NCBI GenBank assembly: GCA_963791995.1
Contig: CAWBUQ010000004.1
Coordinates: 124,001 to 188,000 of the forward strand
Source of the DNA: Bog-473 sp963791995
Lineage (GTDB): Bacteria > Actinomycetota > Acidimicrobiia > Acidimicrobiales > RAAP-2
Direction of reading: 5' to 3'
DNA: 64,000 nucleotides
Below the pieces are notes generated by a model. That model was not told the DNA's origin, did not search any database, and saw only the letters and a list, made by a program, of their open reading frames with translations. Positions 27,698 to 37,454 of the stretch are shown piece by piece. A program made the translations under genes and the position numbers. The first letter of the stretch is position 1. Each line of letters begins with the position of its first letter.

Positions 27698-28357
27698 GTG
27701 GCAAGGAAGGCCATCGTCGGCGAGAAAGTCGGCATGACCCAGGTCTGGGACGACCAGAACCGCGCCGTACCGGTGACGGTGCTGAAGGTCGCGCCCGTGC
27801 GCGTGGTCCAGGTCAAGACGCCCGAGACCGACGGCTACGCGGCCTTGCAGGTGACCTGGGGTTTCCGGCGCAACTCGACGCTGACCAAGCCCGAGATCGG
27901 CCACTACGCCAAGGCCGGGGTGAACCCGGGCCGCAAGCTCGTCGAGCTGCGCGTCGACGACGTGGCCGACTACACGGTGGGCCAGGAGCTGGCGGCGGAC
28001 CTCTGGGAAGCCGGCGAGCGGGTCGACGCCATCGCGGTCTCCAAGGGGAAGGGCTTCGCCGGCGGCATGAAGCGCCACAACTTCAAGGGTCAGGGTGCCT
28101 CGCACGGCAACCACCGCAGCCACCGGGTCCCCGGGGCCATCGGTGCCTGCGCCACGCCCTCGCGGGTCTTCAAGGGCACGCGCATGGCGGGACAGATGGG
28201 CGGCAACCAGGTGACGGCCCTGAACCTCGAGGTGGTCTCGGCCGACGCCGAGCGCGAGCTCGTCCTGGTCAAGGGAGCCGTGCCCGGCGCCCGCGGCAGC
28301 GTGGTCGTGCTGCGCGACTCGGTCAAGACCCCGTCGAAGGCCGGGAGGTCCCGATGA
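27698..28357 (+). CDS. rplC: 50S ribosomal protein L3 (uL3)
   Basis: 219 residues from a GTG at 27698, preceded by GAGGAAGAGG. It begins ARKAIVGEKVGMTQVWDDQ and includes GKGFAGGMKRHNFKGQGASH, the loop that reaches the peptidyl-transferase centre, and MAGQMGGNQVT. An early assembly protein of the 50S subunit. Its stop overlaps the rplD ATG (ATGA). Confidence 0.97.
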   Translation: MARKAIVGEKVGMTQVWDDQNRAVPVTVLKVAPVRVVQVKTPETDGYAALQVTWGFRRNSTLTKPEIGHYAKAGVNPGRKLVELRVDDVADYTVGQELAADLWEAGERVDAIAVSKGKGFAGGMKRHNFKGQGASHGNHRSHRVPGAIGACATPSRVFKGTRMAGQMGGNQVTALNLEVVSADAERELVLVKGAVPGARGSVVVLRDSVKTPSKAGRSR

Positions 28358-29373
28358 CCACCACGGCGACCCTGCCCGAGCGGAGCGGCTCGGTGCTCGG
28401 GCACACCATGAAGAAGGAGCGACCGGCACCCGTCGCGCGCACCGCCCTGCGCCGCAACGCCGCCGGCCACGACCTGGGCACGGTGGACCTCGAGCCGACG
28501 ATCTTCGGCCTGACCCCCAACCGCGCCGTGCTGCACCAGGTGGTGACCGCCCAGCTGGCGGGCATCCGCGCCGGCACCCAGTCGACCAAGACCCGGTCCG
28601 AAGTGCGTGGCGGCGGCGCCAAGCCGTTCCGCCAGAAGGGCACGGGCCGGGCCCGCCAGGGCTCGAGCCGCTCCCCGTCCATGAGCGGCGGCGGCGTGGC
28701 CCTCGGTCCCAAGCCGCGCAGCTACGTGCAGCACACCCCCAAGAAGATGGTGCGCCTCGCCCTCTTGTCCGCGCTGAGCGACCGCGCCGAAATCGGCCGG
28801 ATCATCGTGGTCGACGACTGGCAGATCACCGAGCCCAGCACCAAGGACGCCGCCACTTTGTTGCGCAAGCTCAAGGTGGGCACGGACTCGGTGCTCGTGG
28901 TCCTCGCCCAGGACGAGATCGACATGGCGCTCTCGCTGCGCAACCTGCCCCGGGCCAATACGACGACCTTCGCCGAACTCTCGGCCCACGACGTGCTGCG
29001 TGCCGACTGGCTCGTCTTCTCCGACCGCACCGTGCCGACGTCGCCTGCCGACTTCTCGGGCACCCACGTGATGGAGCCGGCCGACGACGACGCGTCGAGC
29101 GACGAGCAGGCCGAGGACTCCGAGGCGCCGGCCAAGGCGGCCACGGCGACAAAGGCGGCGAAGGCGACGAAGGCCGCCACGGCGGCGAAGACGACCAAGG
29201 CCGGGGACGACGCCGCGGCCGCAGCCGCCGCCAAGGCGACGAAGGCGGCCAAGGCCACCAAGGCGACGAGGGCGGCCAAGGCCACCAAGGCCGCCCCGGC
29301 CACCGAGACAGTGCGAAGCGATGCCGGCGCCGAGACCGAGGGCCCCGGCGAGGAGGCCGAGTCCGATGCGTGA
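28354..29373 (+). CDS. rplD: 50S ribosomal protein L4 (uL4) with long Ala/Lys-rich C-terminal extension
   Basis: 339 residues against about 205-220 for a typical uL4. After a short basic leader, residues ~38-245 carry the family: AGIRAGTQSTKTRSEVRGGG, the exit-tunnel loop KPFRQKGTGRARQGSSRSP, and VDDWQITEPSTKD. From about residue 245 an acidic patch (DDDASSDEQAEDSEAP) is followed by ~70 residues of KATKAAK-type repeats like histone H1 or mycobacterial HupB tails, then an acidic end. The frame is clean and the stop overlaps the start of rplW, so the tail is real as read. uL4 also often represses the S10 operon; whether it does so here is unknown. Confidence 0.95.
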   Translation: MTTTATLPERSGSVLGHTMKKERPAPVARTALRRNAAGHDLGTVDLEPTIFGLTPNRAVLHQVVTAQLAGIRAGTQSTKTRSEVRGGGAKPFRQKGTGRARQGSSRSPSMSGGGVALGPKPRSYVQHTPKKMVRLALLSALSDRAEIGRIIVVDDWQITEPSTKDAATLLRKLKVGTDSVLVVLAQDEIDMALSLRNLPRANTTTFAELSAHDVLRADWLVFSDRTVPTSPADFSGTHVMEPADDDASSDEQAEDSEAPAKAATATKAAKATKAATAAKTTKAGDDAAAAAAAKATKAAKATKATRAAKATKAAPATETVRSDAGAETEGPGEEAESDA

Positions 29374-29657
29374 CGCCATGTCGGTCCTCATCCGACCGGT
29401 GGTCTCCGAGAAGAGCTACGCGCTCGATGGACCAGAGCGTCTACGTCTTCATCGTCGACCCCAAGGCGACCAAGATCGACGTCCGCCACGCCGTCGAGCA
29501 GGCCTTCGGCGTCCGGGTGACCAAGGTCAACACCCTCAACCGCAAGGGCAAGGCGACGCGCAACCGCCGCACCAACGTGCGCGGCAAGCGGCCCGACACC
29601 AAGCGCGCCATCGTCACGCTGCACCCCGACGACTCCATCGACCTCTTCGACCGCTGA
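29366..29657 (+). CDS. rplW: 50S ribosomal protein L23 (uL23), one frameshift
   Basis: The start overlaps the end of rplD by eight bases. The N-terminus VLIRPVVSEKSYAL is in one frame and MDQSVYVFIVDPKATKIDV onward in the next. Removing G29426 (ctc-g-atg) gives the expected SYALMDQSVYVF and a 96-residue uL23. An essential protein at the exit-tunnel opening that docks trigger factor and SRP, so a true frameshift is implausible and a sequence error likely. Confidence 0.93.
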
Positions 29658-29669
29658 TCAGGACGTCTC

Positions 29670-30506
29670 ATGCCACTTCGCTCACGTAAACCCACCAGCC
29701 CCGGACGTCGGTTCCAGACGGTCTCGGACTTCTCCGAGATCACCCGCAGCCATCCCGAGAAGTCGCTGCTCGCCCCCAACCCGCAGAGCGGGGGCCGCAA
29801 CAACCACGGGCGCAAGACGGCGCGTCACCGCGGCGGCGGCCACAAGCAGCAGTACCGGATCATCGACTTCCGCCGGAACAAGGACGGGATCCCGGCCAAG
29901 GTCGCGTCCATTGAGTACGACCCCAACCGCAACGCACGCATCGCGCTGCTGCACTACGCCGACGGCGAGAAGCGCTACATCCTGGCCCCGGCCGGCGTGA
30001 AGGTCGGCGACAAGCTCCAGAGCGGTCAGGGCGCGGACATCCGTCCGGGCAACGCGCTGCCGCTGCGCTACATCCCCGTGGGCTCGACCGTCCACAACGT
30101 CGAGCTGCGCCCGGGGGGCGGGGGCAAGATGGCCCGCGGCGCCGGCATGAGCATCCAGCTCGTCGCCAAAGAGGGCGCCTTCGCCACGCTGCGCCTGCCC
30201 TCGACCGAGATGCGCCGCGTCTCCATCGACTGCCGGGGCACGCTGGGCGTGGTGGGCAACGCCGAGGCCGAGCTGGTCAAGGTGGGCAAGGCCGGCCGCA
30301 ACCGCTGGAAGGGCAAGCGGCCACAGACCCGCGGCGTCGCCATGAACCCCGTCGACCACCCGCTCGGTGGTGGCGAGGGCAAGTCCTCGGGTGGCCGCCA
30401 CCCGGTGTCCCCGTGGGGCAAGCCCGAGGGCCGCACGCGCTCGCGCAACAAGAAGTCCAATTCGATGATCGTCCGCCGGCGCCGCACCCGTGGCGCGCGG
30501 CGATAG
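29670..30506 (+). CDS. rplB: 50S ribosomal protein L2 (uL2)
   Basis: 278 residues, standard. GRNNHGRKTARHRGGGHKQ and IEYDPNRNARIALL in the first half, and the functionally critical GVAMNPVDHPLGGGEG near the C-terminus, whose histidine lies near the peptidyl-transferase centre. It bridges the subunits and is needed for peptide-bond formation. Twelve bases after rplW. Confidence 0.98.
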   Translation: MPLRSRKPTSPGRRFQTVSDFSEITRSHPEKSLLAPNPQSGGRNNHGRKTARHRGGGHKQQYRIIDFRRNKDGIPAKVASIEYDPNRNARIALLHYADGEKRYILAPAGVKVGDKLQSGQGADIRPGNALPLRYIPVGSTVHNVELRPGGGGKMARGAGMSIQLVAKEGAFATLRLPSTEMRRVSIDCRGTLGVVGNAEAELVKVGKAGRNRWKGKRPQTRGVAMNPVDHPLGGGEGKSSGGRHPVSPWGKPEGRTRSRNKKSNSMIVRRRRTRGARR

Positions 30507-30524
30507 GGCGGAGGGTAAGGAACG

Positions 30525-30803
30525 ATGCCGCGTAGCCTGAAGAAGGGACCCTTCGTCGACGGCCACCTGCTGAAGAAGGTGGACGTGCTGAACTCGAGCG
30601 GGGACAAGAAGGTCATCAAGACCTGGTCCCGCCGCTCCACCATCATCCCCGACATGGTCGGCCACACAATCGCCGTCCACGACGGCCGCCGCCACGTTCC
30701 GGTCTACGTGACCGAGTCGATGGTCGGCCACAAGCTGGGGGAGTTCGCCCCGACGCGGACCTTCCGGTACCACGCCGGGCAGGAGCGGGGAGCGCGGCGA
30801 TGA
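30525..30803 (+). CDS. rpsS: 30S ribosomal protein S19 (uS19)
   Basis: 92 residues beginning MPRSLKKGPFVDGHLLKK with the conserved TWSRRSTIIPDMVGHTIAVH and KLGEFAPTRTFRYHAG. It forms the 30S head with uS13 and contacts A-site tRNA. Its stop overlaps the rplV ATG (ATGA). Confidence 0.97.
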   Translation: MPRSLKKGPFVDGHLLKKVDVLNSSGDKKVIKTWSRRSTIIPDMVGHTIAVHDGRRHVPVYVTESMVGHKLGEFAPTRTFRYHAGQERGARR

Positions 30804-31547
30804 CCGCCACCAAGACGAACGAGCGGCCCGGGACGCGCGCCATGCACCGCTACTGCGGCATGTCGGCCTCCAAGGCGCGCCAGGTCCTCGACCTGATCCG
30901 CGGCGAGGACGTCCAGCGGGCCGCCGAGATCCTGAATGGCACCGAGCGCGAAGCGGCCGAGATCATCGGCAAGGTCCTGGGCTCGGCCGTCGCCAACGCG
31001 GCGCACAACGACCAGCAGAACCCCGAGGACCTCTACGTCTCGGCCTGCTACGCGGACGAGGGCGCCACCATGAAGCGCTGGCGTCCCCGGGCGCGCGGCC
31101 GCGCCACGCGGATCCGCAAGCGGACCTGCCACATCACCATCATCGTGAGCCGCCTTCCCGCCGAGAAGCTCGAGCTGCGCCGCCGCCGCATGGAGGCCGT
31201 GAGCGCCAACCGCTCGCGCCGGGTCGACGCCTCGCGTCGCCGGGCCGACCTCTCAGGCCGGTTGTCGCGCCGCCGTGCCGCCCAGGCCGAGAAGGCCGCC
31301 ACCGAGGCTGCTGAGGCCGAGGCCGCCGAGGCTGACGAGGACACCCAGGACGACGGGGCACCGATCGACGCCGAGGCGACAGACGCCGCCACCGAGGTCG
31401 ACGCGGTCGACGCCGACGAGGTCGACGCCGACGAGGATGTCGACGCCCACGCCGACGCCGACACGGACGTCGATGACGAAGCCGAAGACGAGGTCACGAG
31501 ATGCCGCGAACGACGCGGATGCGGACGAGAAGAGCGAGGACGAGTAG
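30800..31547 (+). CDS. rplV: 50S ribosomal protein L22 (uL22) with long acidic C-terminal extension; one frameshift near the end
   Basis: Residues ~15-130 are a normal uL22: YCGMSASKARQVLDLIRGED and GATMKRWRPRARGRATRIRK, with the beta-hairpin that lines the exit tunnel. After a basic stretch, roughly 100 residues of Ala/Glu/Asp follow (DAVDADEVDADEDVDAHADA). As read the frame runs on into rpsC, but removing one base near 31495 restores EDEVRDAANDADADEKSEDE and a TAG at 31545-31547, directly abutting the rpsC ATG. That gives 248 residues, about twice the family norm. The extension is unusually acidic for a protein bound to rRNA. Confidence 0.92.
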
Positions 31548-32630
<1,083 letters not shown>

Positions 32631-32631
32631 C

Positions 32632-33069
32632 ATGTTGATGCCCAAGAAGGTCAAGCACCGCAAGACCCAGCGTGGCCGCCTGTCGGGCGCGGCGAAGGGC
32701 GGGACGTCGGTGGCGTTCGGTGACTTCGGCATCCAGGCGACCGAGCCCGGGTGGCTGACGGCGCGCCAGATCGAGGCTGCCCGTATCGCCATGACCCGCC
32801 ACGTCAAGCGTGGCGGCAAGGTGTGGATCCGGGTCTTCCCCGACAAGCCGGTCACCCAGAAGCCCGCCGAGACCCGTATGGGCTCGGGCAAGGGGAACCC
32901 CGAGCTCTGGGTCGCTGTCGTGCACCCCGGACGGATCCTCTTCGAGCTAGCCGGCGTCGACGAGCCGCTTGCCCGCGCCGCCATGGAGCGTGCGATTCAG
33001 AAGCTGCCCTTCAAGGCCCGCTTCGTGGTGCGTCCCGGGACCCACGGCCACGCCGAGGTGGCCATCTGA
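32632..33069 (+). CDS. rplP: 50S ribosomal protein L16 (uL16)
   Basis: 145 residues, slightly longer than usual at the N-terminus (a second start two codons in is possible: MPKKVKHRKTQRGR). FGDFGIQATEPGWLTARQIE and PAETRMGSGKGNPELWVAVV are conserved; the latter loop organises the A-site tRNA. It overlaps rpmC by one base (TGATG). Confidence 0.97.
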   Translation: MLMPKKVKHRKTQRGRLSGAAKGGTSVAFGDFGIQATEPGWLTARQIEAARIAMTRHVKRGGKVWIRVFPDKPVTQKPAETRMGSGKGNPELWVAVVHPGRILFELAGVDEPLARAAMERAIQKLPFKARFVVRPGTHGHAEVAI

Positions 33070-33464
33070 TGCCCACCGCGCACGATCTCTCCATGCTCGA
33101 CGGCGACGAGCTGGCCGCCCGCCTGGGCGAGTCGCGCCGCGAGCTGTTCAACCTTCGCTTCCAGCTGGCCACCGGCCAGCTGGACAACCCGTCGCGCATC
33201 GGCCAGGTCCGCCGCGAGGTGGCACGCATGCTCACGGTGCTCCGTGGCCGCGAGATCCTCGAGGCCGAAGGTGCCTACATCGCGCCGACGGTGGCCGAGC
33301 ACGAGGCGGCCCGGGCCAAGCTCGCCGCCGAGGACGCCGAGCGCGAGGAGAAGGCGGCGGCGAGGGCCAAGGCGGCCGAGGCCGAAGCCGAGGGCGAGCC
33401 GATCGACCTGCACGAGCACGATCACGACCTGGACGACGACGACGACGAAGAGGAAGAGGCCTGA
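33069..33464 (+). CDS. rpmC: 50S ribosomal protein L29 (uL29) with acidic C-terminal extension
   Basis: 131 residues; typical uL29 is 60-80. Residues 1-65 are the two-helix family core (ESRRELFNLRFQLATGQLDN). The tail begins as a charged helix (AEDAEREEKAAARAKAAEAE) and ends in an almost purely acidic run with histidines (HEHDHDLDDDDDEEEEA). uL29 sits at the exit tunnel and contacts SRP and trigger factor, so the tail would protrude near the nascent chain. The stop overlaps the rpsQ ATG (TGATG). Confidence 0.95.
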   Translation: MPTAHDLSMLDGDELAARLGESRRELFNLRFQLATGQLDNPSRIGQVRREVARMLTVLRGREILEAEGAYIAPTVAEHEAARAKLAAEDAEREEKAAARAKAAEAEAEGEPIDLHEHDHDLDDDDDEEEEA

Positions 33465-33877
33465 TGGCCGACGAGACAGAGAACGACGAGACAGTCAGCG
33501 ACGCGGTGCACGACGACGAAGCCGTCGAGAAGGCCAAGGCCGCGGCGGCGGACGCCGAGAAGGCGCTCGAGGCCGTCGAGGCCGAGGCTGCCGTTGAGCT
33601 GCCGGCGGGTGACGAGGACGGCTCGCGACCGAACCAACGCAAGGTCCGCGAGGGCATGGTCGTCTCCGACGCCATGAGCTCCACCGTCGTGGTGGCCGTC
33701 GTCGAGCGGGTGCGCCACCGCAAGTACGGCAAGACCGTGCAGCGCACCAAGAAGCTCTACGTGCATGACGCGGAGAACACGGCCAAGGTGGGCGACCGGG
33801 TCCGGGTCCAAGAGACCCGCCCGCTCTCCAAGCTCAAGCGCTGGCGCCTGACCGAAGTGCTGGAGCGGGCCCGATGA
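33464..33877 (+). CDS. rpsQ: 30S ribosomal protein S17 (uS17) with acidic N-terminal extension
   Basis: 137 residues against about 80-95. The uS17 OB-fold starts near residue 57 (NQRKVREGMVVSDAMSSTVV, RHRKYGKTVQRTKKLYVHDA, RVQETRPLSKLKRWRL). Before it lie ~55 acidic/alanine residues (ADETENDETVSDAVHDDEAV). The ATG at 33464 is favoured because it overlaps the rpmC stop; no internal start next to the core is better placed. It continues the run of extended ribosomal proteins. The stop overlaps rplN (ATGA). Confidence 0.94.
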   Translation: MADETENDETVSDAVHDDEAVEKAKAAAADAEKALEAVEAEAAVELPAGDEDGSRPNQRKVREGMVVSDAMSSTVVVAVVERVRHRKYGKTVQRTKKLYVHDAENTAKVGDRVRVQETRPLSKLKRWRLTEVLERAR

Positions 33878-34242
33878 TCCAGCAGGAATCCCGGCTCCGG
33901 GTGGCCGACAACTCGGGCGCACGCGAAGTGCTGTGCATTCGGGTCCTGGGCGGCTCGCGCCGGCGCTACGCCAGCATCGGCGACGTCTTCGTCGCAACGG
34001 TCAAGGACGCCATCCCCGGCGCGGCCGTCAAGAAGGGCGACGTCGTCAAGTGCGTCGTCGTGCGTACCAAGAAAGAGAAGCGCCGCCCCGATGGCAGCTA
34101 CATCCGCTTCGACGAGAACGCGGCGGTGCTCATCAACGATCAACAGCAGCCTCGCGGCACCCGCATCTTCGGGCCCGTGGGCCGTGAGCTGCGTGACAAG
34201 CGGTTCATGCGCATCGTGTCGCTGGCCCCGGAGGTGCTCTAG
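33874..34242 (+). CDS. rplN: 50S ribosomal protein L14 (uL14)
   Basis: 122 residues, standard and without extension: MIQQESRLRVADNSGAREVL, KKGDVVKCVVVRTKKEKRR and the C-terminal RFMRIVSLAPEVL. It binds h14 at the subunit interface and is the docking site of RsfS. ATGA overlap with rpsQ. Confidence 0.98.
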   Translation: MIQQESRLRVADNSGAREVLCIRVLGGSRRRYASIGDVFVATVKDAIPGAAVKKGDVVKCVVVRTKKEKRRPDGSYIRFDENAAVLINDQQQPRGTRIFGPVGRELRDKRFMRIVSLAPEVL

Positions 34243-34244
34243 CC

Positions 34245-34553
34245 ATGCGAATCCACAAGGGAGACACCGTCGTCGTCCTCCAAGGCAAGGACAAGGGCAA
34301 GAAGGCCGAGGTCGTCCGGGCCATCCCTTCGCGCGAGCGCGTCATCCTCGAGGGCGTCAACGTGGCCAAGCGCCACGCCAAGCCCACCCGTGCCACGCAG
34401 CAGGGTGGCGTGATCGACAAGTTCATGCCCGTCCACGTCTCCACCGTGGCGCTCGTCTGCAAGAGCTGCGACAAGGCGACGCGCATCGGCTACCGCATCG
34501 ACGACGACGGCGAGAAGGTACGTATCTGCCGAAAGTGCGGGGCCGAGCTGTGA
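34245..34553 (+). CDS. rplX: 50S ribosomal protein L24 (uL24)
   Basis: 102 residues with the KOW motif near the start (MRIHKGDTVVVLQGKDKGKK) and a C-terminal CKSCDKATRIGYRIDDDGEK...CRKCG that keeps four cysteines, a possible zinc site. An assembly initiator of the 50S subunit. Its stop overlaps the GTG of rplE. Confidence 0.97.
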   Translation: MRIHKGDTVVVLQGKDKGKKAEVVRAIPSRERVILEGVNVAKRHAKPTRATQQGGVIDKFMPVHVSTVALVCKSCDKATRIGYRIDDDGEKVRICRKCGAEL

Positions 34554-35122
34554 GCACGACGAATGCGCCGGCGCGACCCCGGCTGAAGGAGCGCTACCTC
34601 ACCGAGGTGCGGGACCGGCTGCAGAGCGAGCTGGGCCTGGGCAACGTGATGGAGGTGCCGCGCCTGGAGAAGATCGTGATCAACATGGGCGTCGGCCGTG
34701 CCACCCAGCAGGCGTCGCTCATTGAGGGCGCCCAGCGCGACCTCGAGACGATCACCGGCCAGAAGCCGATCGTGACCAGGGCCAAAAAGTCCATCGCCGG
34801 TTTCAAGCTGCGCGAGGGGCAGTCGATCGGGGTCAAGGCGACGATGCGCGGTGACCGGGCGTGGGAATTCTTCGATCGGCTGCTCAGCCTCGCCATCCCC
34901 CGCATCCGCGACTTCCGGGGCCTCTCGCCCCGGTCGTTCGACGGGCACGGCAACTACACGTTCGGCGTCACCGAGCAGCTGATCTTCCCCGAAATCGACT
35001 ACGACAAGATCGACACGACCCGCGGCATGGACATCACCATCGTCACATCCGCACGCACCAACGAGGAAGGACGGGCGTTCCTTGCAGCGTTCGGCTTTCC
35101 GTTCCGACAGGAGACCCGGTAG
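34550..35122 (+). CDS. rplE: 50S ribosomal protein L5 (uL5)
   Basis: 190 residues from a GTG overlapping the rplX stop (GTGA). LKERYLTEVRDRLQSELG, INMGVGRATQQASLIEGAQR and SFDGHGNYTFGVTEQLIFPE are conserved. It forms the 5S RNP with uL18 and 5S rRNA and contacts the P-site tRNA. Confidence 0.97.
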   Translation: MSTTNAPARPRLKERYLTEVRDRLQSELGLGNVMEVPRLEKIVINMGVGRATQQASLIEGAQRDLETITGQKPIVTRAKKSIAGFKLREGQSIGVKATMRGDRAWEFFDRLLSLAIPRIRDFRGLSPRSFDGHGNYTFGVTEQLIFPEIDYDKIDTTRGMDITIVTSARTNEEGRAFLAAFGFPFRQETR

Positions 35123-35126
35123 CACC

Positions 35127-35312
35127 ATGGCGAAAAAGGCTTTGATCGAAAAGCAGCAGCGCACTCCCAAGTTCAAGGTGCGGGGTTACACCCGCTGCCA
35201 GCGTTGCGGGAGGCCGAAGGCGGTCTACCGCAAGTTCGGGCTGTGCCGTATCTGCCTCCGGGTCATGGTGCACGCCGGAGAGGTGCCCGGCGTCACGAAG
35301 GCGAGCTGGTAG
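35127..35312 (+). CDS. rpsZ: 30S ribosomal protein S14 type Z (zinc-binding uS14)
   Basis: 61 residues, the short zinc form. Cys24, Cys27, Cys40 and Cys43 (RCQRCGRP ... GLCRICLR) coordinate Zn. Most actinobacteria keep this form in the spc operon and may carry a zinc-free paralogue elsewhere for zinc starvation. Four bases after rplE. Confidence 0.97.
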   Translation: MAKKALIEKQQRTPKFKVRGYTRCQRCGRPKAVYRKFGLCRICLRVMVHAGEVPGVTKASW

Positions 35313-35318
35313 GCCGCC

Positions 35319-35723
35319 ATGACGATGACCGACCCCATCGCGGACATGCTCACCCGCATCCGCAACGCCAACTCGGCGATGTTCGAGACAGTGCGGATGC
35401 CCGGGTCCAAGCTCAAGACGTCGCTCGCGGACATCCTCGAGCGCGAGGGCTTCATCGCGGGCTACAAAGTGGAGCCCAACGTCGGCAAGCCCGGCACGAC
35501 CCTCGAGATCACCATGAAGTACTCCGGTGACCGCACCCGCACCATCGCCGGCATCAAGCGCGTCTCCAAGCCCGGCCTGCGCATTTACGCGCGGGCCGAC
35601 GGTATGCCGCGCGTGCTCGGCGGCATGGGCGTGGCCGTGGTCTCGACCAGCCAGGGGCTGCTCACCGACGCCGAGGCGCGGCGCAAGCACCTGGGCGGGG
35701 AGGTGCTCTGCCATGTCTGGTAG
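35319..35723 (+). CDS. rpsH: 30S ribosomal protein S8 (uS8)
   Basis: 134 residues: DPIADMLTRIRNANSAMFET, LEREGFIAGYKVEPN and the C-terminal GMGVAVVSTSQGLLTDAEAR. It binds h21 of 16S rRNA and in many bacteria represses the spc operon by binding its own mRNA. Starts six bases after rpsZ. Confidence 0.97.
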   Translation: MTMTDPIADMLTRIRNANSAMFETVRMPGSKLKTSLADILEREGFIAGYKVEPNVGKPGTTLEITMKYSGDRTRTIAGIKRVSKPGLRIYARADGMPRVLGGMGVAVVSTSQGLLTDAEARRKHLGGEVLCHVW

Positions 35724-35765
35724 GAGCACCGGTACCGGCCGCCGCACCAGCCGAGGGGAGGCCTG

Positions 35766-36305
35766 ATGTCGCGCGTCGGACGAGCACCCATCACCGTCCC
35801 CTCCAATGTGACCGTCACCTTGAGCGGGGCGACGGTCAACGTCAAGGGACCCCAGGGCACACTCGAGCGCGAGCTCCCCGAGGGCATCACTATCGCCCAG
35901 GAGGGCGAGACGCTGGTCGTCAGCCGGCCCGACGACGAGCGGCACCACCGCGCGCTCCACGGTCTGTCGCGCTCTTTGGTGGCCAACATGGTCTCGGGGG
36001 TCACCGAGGGCTTCACTAAGGAGCTCGAGATCGTCGGCGTGGGTTACCGCGCCACGGCCAAGGGACCCAGTGCGCTCGAACTGGCACTGGGCTTCTCGCA
36101 CCCGGTGGCCGTCGACGCACCCGAGGGCATCACCTTCGAGGTGCCGGTGCCGACCAGGGTGATCGTCAAGGGCATCGACAAGGAGAAGGTGGGCCAAGTG
36201 GCCGCCGACATTCGCAAGCTGCGCAAGCCCGAGCCCTACAAGGGCAAGGGCGTGCGCTACGCCAACGAGCGCGTGCTGCGCAAGGCTGGAAAGGCGGCGA
36301 AGTAA
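35766..36305 (+). CDS. rplF: 50S ribosomal protein L6 (uL6)
   Basis: 179 residues with two related alpha/beta domains: MSRVGRAPITVPSNVTVTL, then GVTEGFTKELEIVGVGYRA, and the signature KPEPYKGKGVRYANERV. It supports the factor-binding region. Its TAA overlaps the rplR ATG by one base. Confidence 0.98.
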   Translation: MSRVGRAPITVPSNVTVTLSGATVNVKGPQGTLERELPEGITIAQEGETLVVSRPDDERHHRALHGLSRSLVANMVSGVTEGFTKELEIVGVGYRATAKGPSALELALGFSHPVAVDAPEGITFEVPVPTRVIVKGIDKEKVGQVAADIRKLRKPEPYKGKGVRYANERVLRKAGKAAK

Positions 36306-36679
36306 TGGCACGCACGAGTGACCGCACCCGACTGCGCCTTCGGCGTCACAACCGCGTGCGCACCACGGTGACCGGTACGGCGGATCGCCCCCGCCTGGCC
36401 GTGCACCGCTCCAATCGCCACATTTCGGCCCAGCTCATCGACGACACCAGCGGCCGCACCGTGGCCGCAGCGTCGTCGGTCGAGCCGGACCTGCGTGCGT
36501 CGTTGGGCAAGGGCGGTGGCAGTAACGTGACGGGCGCAGAATCGGTCGGTCGCCTCTTGGGCACCAGGGCCAAGGCGGCAGGGATCACCAAAGTGGTGTT
36601 CGACCGTGGCGGCTTCGTGTACCACGGGCGTGTTGCCCACCTGGCTGACGCGGCACGGGCCGAGGGACTGGAGTTCTAG
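36305..36679 (+). CDS. rplR: 50S ribosomal protein L18 (uL18)
   Basis: 124 residues. Basic start TRLRLRRHNRVRTTVTGTAD, then RLAVHRSNRHISAQLIDD and the C-terminal VVFDRGGFVYHGRVAHLAD typical of uL18. It binds 5S rRNA with uL5. Two bases separate it from rpsE. Confidence 0.97.
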   Translation: MARTSDRTRLRLRRHNRVRTTVTGTADRPRLAVHRSNRHISAQLIDDTSGRTVAAASSVEPDLRASLGKGGGSNVTGAESVGRLLGTRAKAAGITKVVFDRGGFVYHGRVAHLADAARAEGLEF

Positions 36680-36681
36680 GA

Positions 36682-37233
36682 ATGGTCGACACACAGTACG
36701 AAGAGCGCACCATCAAGGTGAACCGCGTGGCAAAGGTCGTCAAGGGCGGCCGGCGCTTCTCCTTTGCCGCGCTCATGGTGGTTGGCGACGGCAACGGCAA
36801 GGTCGGCCTGGGTTACGGCAAGGCCAAGGAGGCAGGGCTGGCCGTGCAGAAGGGGATCGAAGAGGCGCGCAAGAACCTCTTCGAGGTGCCACTCGCCGGC
36901 AGCACCATCGTGCACCCGGTGATCGGGGAGAGCGGCGCCGGACGCGTCCTGCTCAAGCCCGCCGCACCCGGGACCGGCGTCATCGCCGGCGGCGCGGCGC
37001 GCCACATCCTCGAGATGGCGGGCATCCGCGACATCCTGGCCAAGTCGCTCGGGTCGTCCAATGGCATCAACGTGGCCCATGCCACGATCGCGGGGCTCAA
37101 GCAGCTGCGCCGTCCTGACGACGTCGCTGCGCTTCGTGGCAAGGCAGCCGACCAGGTCACGCCCGGTGGCGTCCTGCGCGCCTACCGCGAGCGCAAGCGC
37201 GAGACCGACCTGTACGCGGCGGAGGCGCGTTGA
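36682..37233 (+). CDS. rpsE: 30S ribosomal protein S5 (uS5)
   Basis: 183 residues. NRVAKVVKGGRRFSFAALMV contains the decoding-fidelity loop, followed by VGDGNGKVGLGYGKAKE, GSTIVHPVIGESGAGRVLLK and GSSNGINVAHATIAGL. A 30S accuracy protein at the mRNA entry. rpmD starts two bases after its stop. Confidence 0.97.
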   Translation: MVDTQYEERTIKVNRVAKVVKGGRRFSFAALMVVGDGNGKVGLGYGKAKEAGLAVQKGIEEARKNLFEVPLAGSTIVHPVIGESGAGRVLLKPAAPGTGVIAGGAARHILEMAGIRDILAKSLGSSNGINVAHATIAGLKQLRRPDDVAALRGKAADQVTPGGVLRAYRERKRETDLYAAEAR

Positions 37234-37235
37234 TC

Positions 37236-37454
37236 ATGGCGGCGCGAACGAGCACCAAGACGACGGGGGAGGCCCGGCTGCACGTCACCCAGACGCGCTC
37301 GGCCATCGGGACCAAGCCCAAGCACCGCGGCACGCTGCGGGCCCTCGGGCTGCGCGGCATCGGGCAGTCCAACGACCTGCCGGACCGCCCCGAGATCCGG
37401 GGCATGCTGGCCCGGGTTCCGCACCTGGTCAGCGTCGAGGAGGTGGCGACGTGA
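37236..37454 (+). CDS. rpmD: 50S ribosomal protein L30 (uL30)
   Basis: 72 residues: LHVTQTRSAIGTKPKHRGTL and GLRGIGQSNDLPDRPEIRGM are diagnostic. The ATG at 37236 is preferred over the TTG six bases earlier. The stop overlaps the GTG of rplO (GTGA). Confidence 0.96.
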   Translation: MAARTSTKTTGEARLHVTQTRSAIGTKPKHRGTLRALGLRGIGQSNDLPDRPEIRGMLARVPHLVSVEEVAT